From: Ruminococcus sp.
GTDB lineage: Bacteria > Bacillota > Clostridia > Oscillospirales > Ruminococcaceae
DNA: 51,566 nucleotides
Assembly: GCA_029060755.1 (NCBI GenBank)
Contig: JAIDTI010000014.1
Coordinates: forward strand, 1-51,566
Reading direction: 5' to 3'
The first letter of the stretch is position 1. Each line of letters starts with the position of its first letter. The notes under the pieces were generated by a model that saw only the letters and a program-made list of their open reading frames with translations, searched no databases and was not told the DNA's origin. Shown here piece after piece: positions 9,201 through 17,892 of this stretch. A program made the position numbers and the translations under genes.

Positions 9201-10985
9201 ATCAGATAATTCTACAATTATATTGGAATTATTGTAGTTATACATTCCGAAAGATGTGAGAATACTGATATTGAGTGCTGTTCTGTTCTTCATTATCATA
9301 GGCATAATATTTATACTCTCAAAAAGCTTTTTATCAGATGCAATAATAAGCATCTTCGGAAAGTCTTCGTCTTTTTTGTCTGTTCTGTCGTTGTACTCTT
9401 TTTCAAGATTGTATGCAAGTTCCTTTATTTCGTCGGAAGATGATGCAACAAATCTAAATGAAGTATCACTGTTCCATGTGTGCGGAAGCCATTTTGCATA
9501 GCTCCACTTCTCCTCGTCGTTACTGTCATATATGAAAACAAGTTTAAGCTCGTCATATGAATAAAGTGATGCAAGCTGTATGACAAGCGACTTTATAAAT
9601 TCGCATGATATATCCTTTTCTCCGCTTACACCGCATATACAGCCGTTATTCAGTGAAATTGTCATGGGTGCATTGTTGATATATCTTTCTTCATGTGCAA
9701 ACTGCATCATATCACGGCGGAGGTTATCCTTGAAAAAATATTCGCTTTCAGCATGAAAGTCAACTTTTACAGATGACTTTCTCTTGCCCATACCTGCAAC
9801 AACACACATGAAATCATTGTCATTTATACTCTTGCTCCAAAGATAACGGTCTCTGTTTACAACCCTTTCAATACATTCATCAATTGTAAGATACTTTTTC
9901 AGCAGAAAATTTCTTTCCTCATCTATCATGGCATTTACAGTATCTCTCAACTGCATGATATAATTCTGATATTCCTCTATACGCTTTTTCTCATTCTTCT
10001 TTGACAGTTTGTTTTTGTAGAAAGTCATTATTGGAGGCATACAGAGAGTTGACATAAGCATACCGCCTGCCATGATAAAAGTAGGAACGATATAGGAAAA
10101 GTTTGTCTGTCTGTAATATGCTGCTACACCTGAATACAATGCAACAAGAACTGTTGTGCAAGCCATTGTGAGAGATGAGCCGATTGAAAGAAGTATGGGC
10201 TGTTCCTCTCTTATCATGGAGCGTTCAGGCGGAAGAAGTTTTACTGCATCAAATTCAATGCTGTTCGCTCCTAAATCTACAGTGCGGTAGAAATAATTAG
10301 TGTCATCAATTTTTTTCCTCTTTGATTCAAGTTCAAACTTAGAAAGTACGACGTTTTTCAGCCTGTTTCCTCTTAATGATTTTTCAAAGTCGATATTTGC
10401 AGAAATAAAGTCGGAACATATTATAAACTTATATCCCACTATAAATACAACGTCACCCACATCAAGAGAATATTCTTCATCTGAAACAATCCTCTTGTTG
10501 TTTACATATGTGCCATTTTTACTGTTTGTATCGATTATATACCACTTTCCGTCAGTCTTAAATAAAACAGCGTGATTGCCTGAAATATAGTCATCATCAA
10601 GACAGATGTCATTGTCCTGCTTTTTGCCTATTCTGAAAGTGTATTCTGTTACATCACTGGCAAAACAGAATTTGCAGAACTTGTTTTTCTCACTGCCGAT
10701 TTTTTCGACTATTATAGTAAACTCCATGCCGTTAATCTCAATTACAAGTACATCATTATCAGAAATAACAGTGCGCTCTCTGTAGTATGTCTTTTTATCG
10801 CCATTATATCGGCATATCTTATAATTTTCACCGGAAGATATTACCCACTGACCATTTATGCCGTCTACGTTAATATCTTCGTCAAAAGAACTTATATTGT
10901 GGTTTATTTTATAGTGACCTGTTTTTTTATCGGGCAGAACAGTATTGCTGATAAAATCATTCTGCATAAATGTTATGAAAAGCAC
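6273..10985 (-). CDS. essC: EssC/YukB-type FtsK/SpoIIIE ATPase, core of a type VII secretion system
   Basis: A 1570-residue membrane ATPase that would recognise and energise export of WXG100 proteins. In order: two N-terminal FHA-like domains (about 1-90 and 95-190, the second with RIGKKQDNDI and SKNGTYVN), two membrane segments (about 250-310), and three FtsK-type ATPase modules. Module 1 is intact: Walker A GTTGSGKS near residue 707, Walker B IVCDE near 837. Module 2 has a P-loop-like GATGSGLD near 1070 without the lysine and a degenerate Walker B (LILNNY). Module 3 has no P-loop. This is the EssC pattern. The start is GTG at 10985, set by AAAGGAGG six bases upstream; the first ATG is six codons later. 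It follows the yukD-like gene after 15 bases. Length and domain order match Firmicutes EssC (about 1480-1500) with slight excess. Confidence 0.93.
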   Translation of the reverse strand: MLFITFMQNDFISNTVLPDKKTGHYKINHNISSFDEDINVDGINGQWVISSGENYKICRYNGDKKTYYRERTVISDNDVLVIEINGMEFTIIVEKIGSEKNKFCKFCFASDVTEYTFRIGKKQDNDICLDDDYISGNHAVLFKTDGKWYIIDTNSKNGTYVNNKRIVSDEEYSLDVGDVVFIVGYKFIICSDFISANIDFEKSLRGNRLKNVVLSKFELESKRKKIDDTNYFYRTVDLGANSIEFDAVKLLPPERSMIREEQPILLSIGSSLTMACTTVLVALYSGVAAYYRQTNFSYIVPTFIMAGGMLMSTLCMPPIMTFYKNKLSKKNEKKRIEEYQNYIMQLRDTVNAMIDEERNFLLKKYLTIDECIERVVNRDRYLWSKSINDNDFMCVVAGMGKRKSSVKVDFHAESEYFFKDNLRRDMMQFAHEERYINNAPMTISLNNGCICGVSGEKDISCEFIKSLVIQLASLYSYDELKLVFIYDSNDEEKWSYAKWLPHTWNSDTSFRFVASSSDEIKELAYNLEKEYNDRTDKKDEDFPKMLIIASDKKLFESINIMPMIMKNRTALNISILTSFGMYNYNNSNIIVELSDNQSKIYDRDNNVVSEFVPFDLKKYEHEFDRYISAISNIKLDISTEKYQLPKMLTFLEMFKVSKVEHLNCLTRWAENNPIKSLKTEIGVEPSGDTFFIDMHEKFHGPHGLMAGTTGSGKSETIITIILSLAVNYSPEEVAFVIVDYKGGGLADAFNYVKEVTENGKKREIKCKLPHVLGTVTNLDGSIIERACISIDTELKRRQKLFKTARKMSNEGTMDIYRYQELRREGMDIDALPHLFIVCDEFSELKSDRDDFMKLLIRSARIGRSLGVHLILATQKPDNAVGPEIWSNSRFKICLKVQDGTDSKAVIRRPDAAEISTTGRFYFQVGYNEVFSMGQSAWCGADYVESDEFVRNDVEALEVISNTGTVLYTKSKKAVPKINSSENQQKHISQLVAVREYLIDIAKDIEMRPLWLDALPAHISLRQLYEEQKKHSYSDFVPLEPIIGKRDDLYEREQKIMNISFSKKGNVIVYGATGSGLDMFFITLIYSLIYAYTSEQVNIYVLDFDAGFLKTTFEKAPHVGDVITIDDSENVRKIIYSIKDEVVRRTSLFAEYNGEYEKYCRSNGQKLPNIVLILNNYTEFKEKFSDDISALTYIAREGVKRGIFIVIGTSTISTNFNLKQYIQQIFMLKMNDTNDYISILGRTDRITPSECKGSGIVKEKNITYKFQIAEIFDVDDIIEDDENETVFGDDAKEIAELCKNAIENCNDVYAPSYKNIRISVENILEDKLDYSCLPLGAYGSDVVYYDFSDKYITFISAESETKLTRFSAYLAEALSRDDSISVHLLDSSGDIEHENSRYTYISTPEQLIEWSRNFSNMYVDRYHQLEKQSDGTWVIKQGVELSHMYVIVNSFEGNVINDETNSVFTCLKQAITQLPEIHIHYIILDTPKKMHAEKGAYFHIVKDIDKDKIDFESIDVENHRDWFDASGIWIGRGLEKSGLFKIENNIPVMMEDEAVIIQNRKAGKRFTILNN

Positions 10986-11000
10986 AAAATCCCTCCTTTA

Positions 11001-11252
11001 TCAAACAAACATAAGTTCTGTTCTGTTTGCGATTTTAAGTTCCCTGAAAGTTTTATTCTGTGGAAGGCTTTCACCTTTATCACGCATACACAATATATTT
11101 ACATCACCTTTGCAGTAAAATCCTTTTGATATTTCTGCAAAAAGTTCTGCCATTACATTTACAGCATCATATATATACATATTTTCAGGCACTCTTATAT
11201 CATACGTTCTGCCGTCGGCTGGCAGATAAACCTGTACTATTATCTTATTCAT
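11001..11252 (-). CDS. esaB: YukD/EsaB ubiquitin-like protein
   Basis: An 83-residue protein of the size and pattern of YukD/EsaB, the small ubiquitin-fold cytoplasmic protein always found with Firmicutes type VII secretion. It has a beta strand IIVQVYLP, then a DIRVP strand, a helix, and the late segment TFRELKIANRTELMFV, which matches the family ending (short helix, then a final strand). It sits directly before essC with a 15-base gap, the usual neighbour. In other species the protein affects secretion or expression of some substrates. Family assignment is by pattern and context, both strong. Confidence 0.85.
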   Translation of the reverse strand: MNKIIVQVYLPADGRTYDIRVPENMYIYDAVNVMAELFAEISKGFYCKGDVNILCMRDKGESLPQNKTFRELKIANRTELMFV

Positions 11253-11277
11253 AAAAATCTCCGTTCTGAATATGATA

Positions 11278-11317
11278 ATATGCTGTCCTGCTCATTTGCA
11301 CAAGAAGAACAGCATAT
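11278..11317 (+). terminator. hairpin with T-tract on the plus strand, inside a minus-strand operon
   Basis: A 12-pair stem (ATATGCTGT arms, one G-U pair) in the 71-base gap between the Ig-repeat gene and the yukD-like gene. The run of eight T follows the stem on the plus strand, so it has terminator form for antisense transcription. On the minus strand no T-tract follows, and it may act as a processing or stability element. Confidence 0.45.
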
Positions 11318-11323
11318 ATTTTT

Positions 11324-14300
11324 TTACTTCTGTTTTCTTTTTCTTATGAATATAACTCCTAATGCAGAAACTACAGCAACACACGCAGAAATAATTCCTG
11401 CAATCTTCACCCATGATTTACTTAACATAATAAGAAGCATATTTTCGGTTACACGTACTTCATTATATTCCTTTTTTGTCGTGTTTCCTGCAAAATCTGT
11501 AAGTTCAACAGTGATATTACGCTTATCATCAGAGGCATTTACAATAAATCTGTGTGCTTTTTCATCTGTGCCGTACTCAAATTCTTTTTCAAGAAGTGGC
11601 TCTGCCTGAGAATCTATTGTAACCCTGATATTTTTCAAAGGCTCACTTACATTTATAGTAAATTCTTTTTCCGCTCCCTTGAAAGTTTTGTCATTGTTGT
11701 CATCAAGTTCATCGCAGATTGGTTCAGGCGGACGTGTATCAACATTAAATTCAATATCTGCTCCCCTTTTTTCGCTGACGTTCTCATTTCCTGCCTTATC
11801 AACAGATTTTACTGCAATCTGATACCTGACATTTTCCTTGAAATTGTCTGAACTGATAGTGTAGGTATATTCATAGCCCGATTTGTCGCTTAAAAGCTGT
11901 GGCTCTGATATTTTATACATATCCGTTGTAAGCTCAACTGTCTGCGTACCCTTGTTTATCATGATAACAGGCTTTGAACCGTCCTTGTGCTTGTCGATAT
12001 TACGCTCCTTTATGACGATTTCAGGAGTATAATTCAGATAATTTCCGTTTATTGATTCATATTCCTGTATCTCAAATACAGAGCCGAATCTGTTTACAGA
12101 GAATGATTTTTCCAGCGACTGCTTGCGTGAACTCTTGTCGGCAACGTCAATTTTAAGCTGGTACATACCGTCAAAAGCTTCATCATGCGGAAAATCATCA
12201 AAGACAAATTCCATATTTTCAGAGTTGATTATATTCCATCTTCCTGTTACATACTTTCCTGATGCGATACTGAATTTATAACAGTCATTTTCCGCATCAT
12301 ACACACAATCACATATTCTGCCGTTTCTGTAAAGTACAGCCTCATAGGTGTCAATGTTGCTTTCCTTTATACTTAAAGAAATATCAACATCACCCTTATT
12401 TGCCTCTGAAAATGATTTTGCAGTGATTTCAGGGTCTGCACCGTCAACAATAAAACCTGCGGAATATTCGTTCATGACATTTCCTGCAATATCTTTTCCC
12501 GAAATTGTAAGAGTATAGCTCTTATTGTCATTGTATGGAATTTCAAGTGTGTGAATATTTCCTGAATCTGTCCATTTTGCATCTGACGGCTTGCCGTTTA
12601 TCATAATCTTACTGCTGTCAAAATTCACCTCATTGACCGATATTACAGCCTTAACAGGAGAATCTATATAGCTGGTTTCAAGCGGATTGACTTTTGTCTT
12701 GTCATCTTTCACAAATTCAACGCTTACAACAGGATTTGTCTTGTCTATAACAAATTCGCCTGACGAAAAACTGTCCGATTTATTTCCTGCAAGGTCTGTA
12801 TTTTCAATATCAAAGCTGTATGTACCGTCCTTATCATATGTAAACGTTTTAATATACTTCTGTTCGTCTGTTCCTGTTCTTGAATTTTCAGACAGCTTAA
12901 ATTCGTTGTCCGCCTGACCGTTTATAACAGGTGCATTGAAATTTCTTTCAGAGATTGTTACATTTACTTTCTGGTTTGTATTGTAATACTGCTTTTCCTC
13001 ATGATGTTTAATGCCATCAATAGTTATAACAGGTTTCTGCTTGTCTATGCTGAAATATGTTTCTGATTCCGTGTAGTTGCCTGAATTGTCAAAAACTCTG
13101 AATCTTATGAAGTCGTTGTTTGCATCTTTTGAAACAGTTATACTTGCTGAAACAGATGTTGCAAGATTTCTCTCTCTTGTATCAATATTCCAGCCGTCTG
13201 CATCACCTGACATATAGCCGTTGCCGTCTATTTCAATACTTCTCCACCCCTCAAAATCAGATGTAAGCCACTCAACTCTCTTTACACCTGAAAAACTGTC
13301 CGTAACTCTGATACTTGCCGTAACATCAGAATTATAAAGCGGTAAACCTGCTGAATCTTTATTATCAGTTTTCGGAATACTTATGTTAATATCTGATGTT
13401 GCTCTGTGACGTTCGTCATTTTCAGAAGCATAGCCGTCGGGAGATTTTTCGTCCGATTTATTATTTACATTATCAGTTGCCCACGCTTTTATGTCGCCCT
13501 TGAATCCCTCCGGAATAACAAAATCACATGAATAAACATTGTTTGTTTCGTCAAAATCAATATTTCTGCTTTCCTCTGATTTGAAAACAGTACCGTCTGT
13601 ATTATAAAGTACACAAGAAATTGACTTTATACCTGAACTTGCTCCCTTGTCATCTCTTACAAAAATTGTCATTGTAGTATCAGATTCAAAGAAATGACTG
13701 AATCTGTCGGACATATTAGGCGCAATATTGAATGACTCATATTTTTTGTTTTCTTCCAGATTATACCAATCAAAATTGAATCCCGAAATATACGGAGCAT
13801 TTGTATCCTTATAAATTTCAGTTTCTTTTTTATCATAGTTTCCTGCATTGTCAAATACTTCAACAGTGAAAATATATCTGCCGTCCCTGCCTGTTTCGGT
13901 AGAGGAAATATATTTATCAGATGCTGTTTTTGCATCTTCATAAGTTTTTACTGTTTCATCTCTTGAATTGTCATCAACATTATATCTGCTGAAGATAGTT
14001 TTTGCAATACCGGACTGTTCATCAGAAATACTACTGCTTATCTGTATGTCACTACCAAACCACTTTTCACCTGCTCCGTTGACAAACATATTTTCGCCCA
14101 TGATTTCTGCATCACTGATTATCGGCTTTATATGCTCAAACATAATATCTTCTGTATTATTTTCGGCGTGGAGTACAGTTTTTGCAGATGAGTTGCCTGC
14201 ATTGTCAGTCATAGTTACAGTAAGTTTTCCGTCTGCAACAAATGATGTATCATTTTCGGGGTCAATATCAGGTATTACAAATACAGCCTCATTTTCTGTA

Positions 14301-17300
14301 ATTCTTTCTGCTTTGTATCGTTTTCCAGAAAATTCAATAACTGCATTTTCAGGCTTTATTCCTGACGAAACATACTTTCCTTCATTGAACGGCACTTTTA
14401 CAGTAATCTGCTTATTTGCAAATGCACCGAATCCGGTAAAATTCACAATACTCTTGTCAGCATCATCAACAATATATCTTCCGTCAATTTCAGGGGCATT
14501 GTTATCTATATATATTTCTCTGTTTGATTTTTCCGTATGCTCTGCATTTGTATTTCCTGCAAAGTCCGTTGTATTCAATACTACATTCAGTCTGCCATTG
14601 TCAAGAAAAATATACTCCTCTGAAAACACAATATCAATATCCGCTTCTTCCTGAAAACGTATATGCGGAATAAATTTTCTGCTGTCATCTTCATCTGCAA
14701 CAAATTCAAGGTACATTTTACCGCTTTCAAGTGCTGTATTTATGTAGCTTGTCTTGTAATCGCTCAATGCGTCATAAATATCAGCCTTGATATTCTTTCC
14801 GTTTATATTGAAAGACAATGTTTTTACTTTGGATTCAGTCCTGAAATAAAACTTCGGATAATCTTTATAGAAAAACTTCTTTAAATATTCGCCCTCTGTA
14901 AAATCAGCTTCCGCAACTGTCAATTCAGGCTCTGACGGTGCTTTATTGTCGATATTTATATCAACAGCTTCTGTTTCATCTTGTGTAACAGATAAATCTT
15001 CTTTCATGCAGTAATAAAAAGTACTGCTGTTGCCTGCTCTGTCAATAACAGTAACCTGAATTTTGCCTGTATATTCAGAGAGATTTCTTAAATCAAATAT
15101 AACTTCCGTTTCATTGCCGTTGATATTCTTTATTTCCTTTTCATTCTCTCCATATTTAACATACACTGACTCTATGCCCGATTCTGCACCACCTGATTTA
15201 TAAGAGTCAGTATGAACTATTTTTATATCAGGATTTTTGCCATGTTTAATAAATGTACTGTTATCCAGACCAATACATATATTTCCGACTAAAATATCTT
15301 CCACCTGCGGTGCATATGTATCAATTTTTACATTTACATTTTCAGAAGATGTATTATTGTTATAGTCTGTTGCGGAGACTTCTAAATCTTCATTCATACC
15401 CTTTATACTGTCTGATAAAGTAACAATTGCTTCAAAGTCTCCATAAGTGTCAAGAGGTTTTATAACTGCTGTGTAGTCAAGTCCGTCAACTGAAACAGGC
15501 TTTATGATTTTTTCAGAACCCCAACCTTTTGCTGGTCTGTTGAATGTCAGTCCGCCTATACTTATCTTTGAGATTGAATTTACATCAGGATTTTTACTTA
15601 CATCAGTATATTTTTCTGCAACATTTTCAGAAACGTTGTCAATAATATTAAATCTGAAATTATATGTACCTGCTCCATTTTCATCAGTTTTATTTGACCA
15701 GCCATTATCATTATAATTAAAAACAATGTAATTTCTGTCAACAGTTACAACAGGTGCTTTTTTATCAACATAAAGATAAACAGGCTTTGTCAGTTTTGCA
15801 GACGAAACAGAAACAATCTCATTATCCTCATTATACTGAATATCAAACAAGCCTTGTATCTCAATTACTTCCTCATCACCAACATCTTTCAAATCAAGAA
15901 TATTATTTTCTACAGCAATAAACTCTGATTCACCGTTATGAACTGTAAGAAAATACTTGCCCTCAAATTCGTCACTAAATTTCAACTCTGCATTGTTGTC
16001 TATAATTATAGAATTGTCATTTCTTTTTCCGCCGTTTGCCACTACACTGTTAATTATGGTTTCTCCGTCAATTGTACTTTCAGTTTCCGCAAAAGTTCTG
16101 TATACTGTGCTTATTTTAATACCGTCAAAATAGTCAATATCCCTGTTGTACGGGTCGTCTTTCAGGCTGTTCATTATGTCAGTAGCGATAAAATCTTTTG
16201 ACGGATTATAGCTGTAGTTTATTCTTGAAAGATAAAATAAAGCATCTGCTTCTCTTGTAAGAAGCGGTATTTTTACCTTGTTATTCTCAACAGAATAATT
16301 TTCAGATTTAATAATACTGCCTGTATCATCAATATAAATAACATTGCTTTCAACTGTATCAGGTATATTCAATATATTGATGTCTATAACTGTGTCATCA
16401 GAATTATAGTCAATATCAGCATTTACAGCTTCAAGAAGTTCTTTTACAGAACACTGATAATACCAGCTTATGACTTTTCCGTCATTTGTAAGCGGAACAT
16501 CATTAAGAGAAATCCCCTTTCCAAAACTGAAATCAATTCTGTCTGATTCAATATCAATCCAGTTTCCTTCAATGCTGTTGCGAATATATGATATTCTGCC
16601 GTCATGATAAAGTTTCATGATGATTTTATCATCAACAGAAAAATTGATTCTGAATTTTTTCTTTTTAATGGAAAAAAGTGAGTTTCTGTGTTCATTGTCG
16701 CCATTCATAGTAACCGAAACAACAGATTTATCATTTACAGAAACAGGCGTGCGGACTGTAACTTTATTCTCAATATTAAGGCAGTTAAGATAATATCCAG
16801 CTTTTATTTTAAATGATTCAGCAGTCAGCTCTGTTCCGTCTTTTACATATTCTGCTCCGTCATCTGTCTGCTTTATATTCTCTCTGTTTATTTCAAAACT
16901 TTCCACCGGAGAACTATTCTCTATCTCAAATTTATAATACTTTTCAGAATTTACAACAGATTTTTCAGCATCTATTGTAAATACATAGTAAGTATTTCCT
17001 ATAACTTTTTCAAATGTAATGTCAGACAGAAAGCTTTTTATCTCATTATAGACATAATCCTTATTATACTCATATGCCTTGTATGAAATTCTGATATTAC
17101 CGTTGTCATCTGAAAAATAACAGTCCTGCGGTTTATTCTGCATACTGTTCAGATGATTGACTATTTCATTGACTGCGATTTTGTCGTAAACAAAAACAGT
17201 ATCAGTATAATCTTTAGTTTCAACGTAAACACTATCTGAATCCGCTGTTTTATTGGTATCAGCGGTTTTTTGCTGATTTGATGCAAATTCAACAGCTATA

Positions 17301-17392
17301 ACATTTGCCGTATTGCAGTTTGTAACAGCAAGAAAAGATAATGATGCTATAAATGCTGTTGTTTTTCTAAGCATTTTTTTCTTGATATTCAT
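11324..17392 (-). CDS. giant Ig-repeat cell-surface protein with C-terminal membrane anchor
   Basis: A 2022-residue exported protein. An N-terminal signal peptide (KKK, then a hydrophobic stretch to about residue 35) is followed by an approximately 500-residue unassigned region. About ten beta-sandwich repeats of 100-130 residues follow, each with a D-x-AGN or DNSGN turn and an ID-x-x-x-P-x-I joint (for example DFAGN, DNAGN, DLAGN, DIAGN, DKAGN). Near the C-terminus are one membrane segment and a short RKRKQK tail, so the bulk is outside the cell. It is the largest gene of the T7SS operon, between the small membrane protein and the yukD-like gene, with an AGGAGG-type site seven bases before the ATG. 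No EsaA/YueB homologue is present, so it may fill the large outside-domain role; that is inference. Adhesin is the alternative. Confidence 0.85.
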   Translation of the reverse strand: MNIKKKMLRKTTAFIASLSFLAVTNCNTANVIAVEFASNQQKTADTNKTADSDSVYVETKDYTDTVFVYDKIAVNEIVNHLNSMQNKPQDCYFSDDNGNIRISYKAYEYNKDYVYNEIKSFLSDITFEKVIGNTYYVFTIDAEKSVVNSEKYYKFEIENSSPVESFEINRENIKQTDDGAEYVKDGTELTAESFKIKAGYYLNCLNIENKVTVRTPVSVNDKSVVSVTMNGDNEHRNSLFSIKKKKFRINFSVDDKIIMKLYHDGRISYIRNSIEGNWIDIESDRIDFSFGKGISLNDVPLTNDGKVISWYYQCSVKELLEAVNADIDYNSDDTVIDINILNIPDTVESNVIYIDDTGSIIKSENYSVENNKVKIPLLTREADALFYLSRINYSYNPSKDFIATDIMNSLKDDPYNRDIDYFDGIKISTVYRTFAETESTIDGETIINSVVANGGKRNDNSIIIDNNAELKFSDEFEGKYFLTVHNGESEFIAVENNILDLKDVGDEEVIEIQGLFDIQYNEDNEIVSVSSAKLTKPVYLYVDKKAPVVTVDRNYIVFNYNDNGWSNKTDENGAGTYNFRFNIIDNVSENVAEKYTDVSKNPDVNSISKISIGGLTFNRPAKGWGSEKIIKPVSVDGLDYTAVIKPLDTYGDFEAIVTLSDSIKGMNEDLEVSATDYNNNTSSENVNVKIDTYAPQVEDILVGNICIGLDNSTFIKHGKNPDIKIVHTDSYKSGGAESGIESVYVKYGENEKEIKNINGNETEVIFDLRNLSEYTGKIQVTVIDRAGNSSTFYYCMKEDLSVTQDETEAVDINIDNKAPSEPELTVAEADFTEGEYLKKFFYKDYPKFYFRTESKVKTLSFNINGKNIKADIYDALSDYKTSYINTALESGKMYLEFVADEDDSRKFIPHIRFQEEADIDIVFSEEYIFLDNGRLNVVLNTTDFAGNTNAEHTEKSNREIYIDNNAPEIDGRYIVDDADKSIVNFTGFGAFANKQITVKVPFNEGKYVSSGIKPENAVIEFSGKRYKAERITENEAVFVIPDIDPENDTSFVADGKLTVTMTDNAGNSSAKTVLHAENNTEDIMFEHIKPIISDAEIMGENMFVNGAGEKWFGSDIQISSSISDEQSGIAKTIFSRYNVDDNSRDETVKTYEDAKTASDKYISSTETGRDGRYIFTVEVFDNAGNYDKKETEIYKDTNAPYISGFNFDWYNLEENKKYESFNIAPNMSDRFSHFFESDTTMTIFVRDDKGASSGIKSISCVLYNTDGTVFKSEESRNIDFDETNNVYSCDFVIPEGFKGDIKAWATDNVNNKSDEKSPDGYASENDERHRATSDINISIPKTDNKDSAGLPLYNSDVTASIRVTDSFSGVKRVEWLTSDFEGWRSIEIDGNGYMSGDADGWNIDTRERNLATSVSASITVSKDANNDFIRFRVFDNSGNYTESETYFSIDKQKPVITIDGIKHHEEKQYYNTNQKVNVTISERNFNAPVINGQADNEFKLSENSRTGTDEQKYIKTFTYDKDGTYSFDIENTDLAGNKSDSFSSGEFVIDKTNPVVSVEFVKDDKTKVNPLETSYIDSPVKAVISVNEVNFDSSKIMINGKPSDAKWTDSGNIHTLEIPYNDNKSYTLTISGKDIAGNVMNEYSAGFIVDGADPEITAKSFSEANKGDVDISLSIKESNIDTYEAVLYRNGRICDCVYDAENDCYKFSIASGKYVTGRWNIINSENMEFVFDDFPHDEAFDGMYQLKIDVADKSSRKQSLEKSFSVNRFGSVFEIQEYESINGNYLNYTPEIVIKERNIDKHKDGSKPVIMINKGTQTVELTTDMYKISEPQLLSDKSGYEYTYTISSDNFKENVRYQIAVKSVDKAGNENVSEKRGADIEFNVDTRPPEPICDELDDNNDKTFKGAEKEFTINVSEPLKNIRVTIDSQAEPLLEKEFEYGTDEKAHRFIVNASDDKRNITVELTDFAGNTTKKEYNEVRVTENMLLIMLSKSWVKIAGIISACVAVVSALGVIFIRKRKQK

Positions 17393-17413
17393 ATAAAATC
17401 CTCCGAACAGAAT

Positions 17414-17878
17414 CTATCTGCTTAAATGTCTTCTGGTAACTTCGTCGGGACTGCCATTTATTACCATTATTTCTTTTACTATAATAAAATCATTTTCATT
17501 CTTTTTCAATTCAGGCTTACTGTTCACTATAACTGTCACATTGCTTTGTTCTCCGCTGTTGCTTATAACAGTAGCACTCTGCTGTGGTTCTTCTTCCTTT
17601 TTCTGCAAAACTGTTCCGCTGTTATCATCAGAACTGCTTTCCGTAATTTCAGACTGCTTGTTTTCAGAACTGTATGTATAGGAATTTTTCTTTCTGTTTT
17701 CAACATAAGCAAAATATTCATCACCGTCTGAAAATATCTTCTCCCTGCGGATTTTCATATTTGATTTGATTATCGACAAAAGTTCAAATTTAATTGCAAA
17801 TACGATTGTAAGAGCAAGAAAAATCATTCCCGATACAAAAAATGCAATTGATATAATGTGCAGTGTTTCAGAATCCAT
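17414..17878 (-). CDS. small single-pass membrane protein of the T7SS-type operon
   Basis: A 154-residue protein that I do not recognise. It has one membrane segment (about residues 8-32), a basic stretch (KIRREK), and then a long polar, Ser/Glu-rich and probably disordered tail. It lies between the kinase (14 bases upstream) and the Ig-repeat gene (21 bases downstream) in the same orientation, with AAGGAGT before the ATG, so it is part of the operon. The disordered cytoplasmic tail, rich in Ser/Thr, could be a substrate for the neighbouring kinase. Size and topology recall EssA, a one-pass protein of T7SSb, but I see no sequence resemblance to claim. Confidence 0.75.
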   Translation of the reverse strand: MDSETLHIISIAFFVSGMIFLALTIVFAIKFELLSIIKSNMKIRREKIFSDGDEYFAYVENRKKNSYTYSSENKQSEITESSSDDNSGTVLQKKEEEPQQSATVISNSGEQSNVTVIVNSKPELKKNENDFIIVKEIMVINGSPDEVTRRHLSR

Positions 17879-17892
17879 AAATCCACTCCTTT

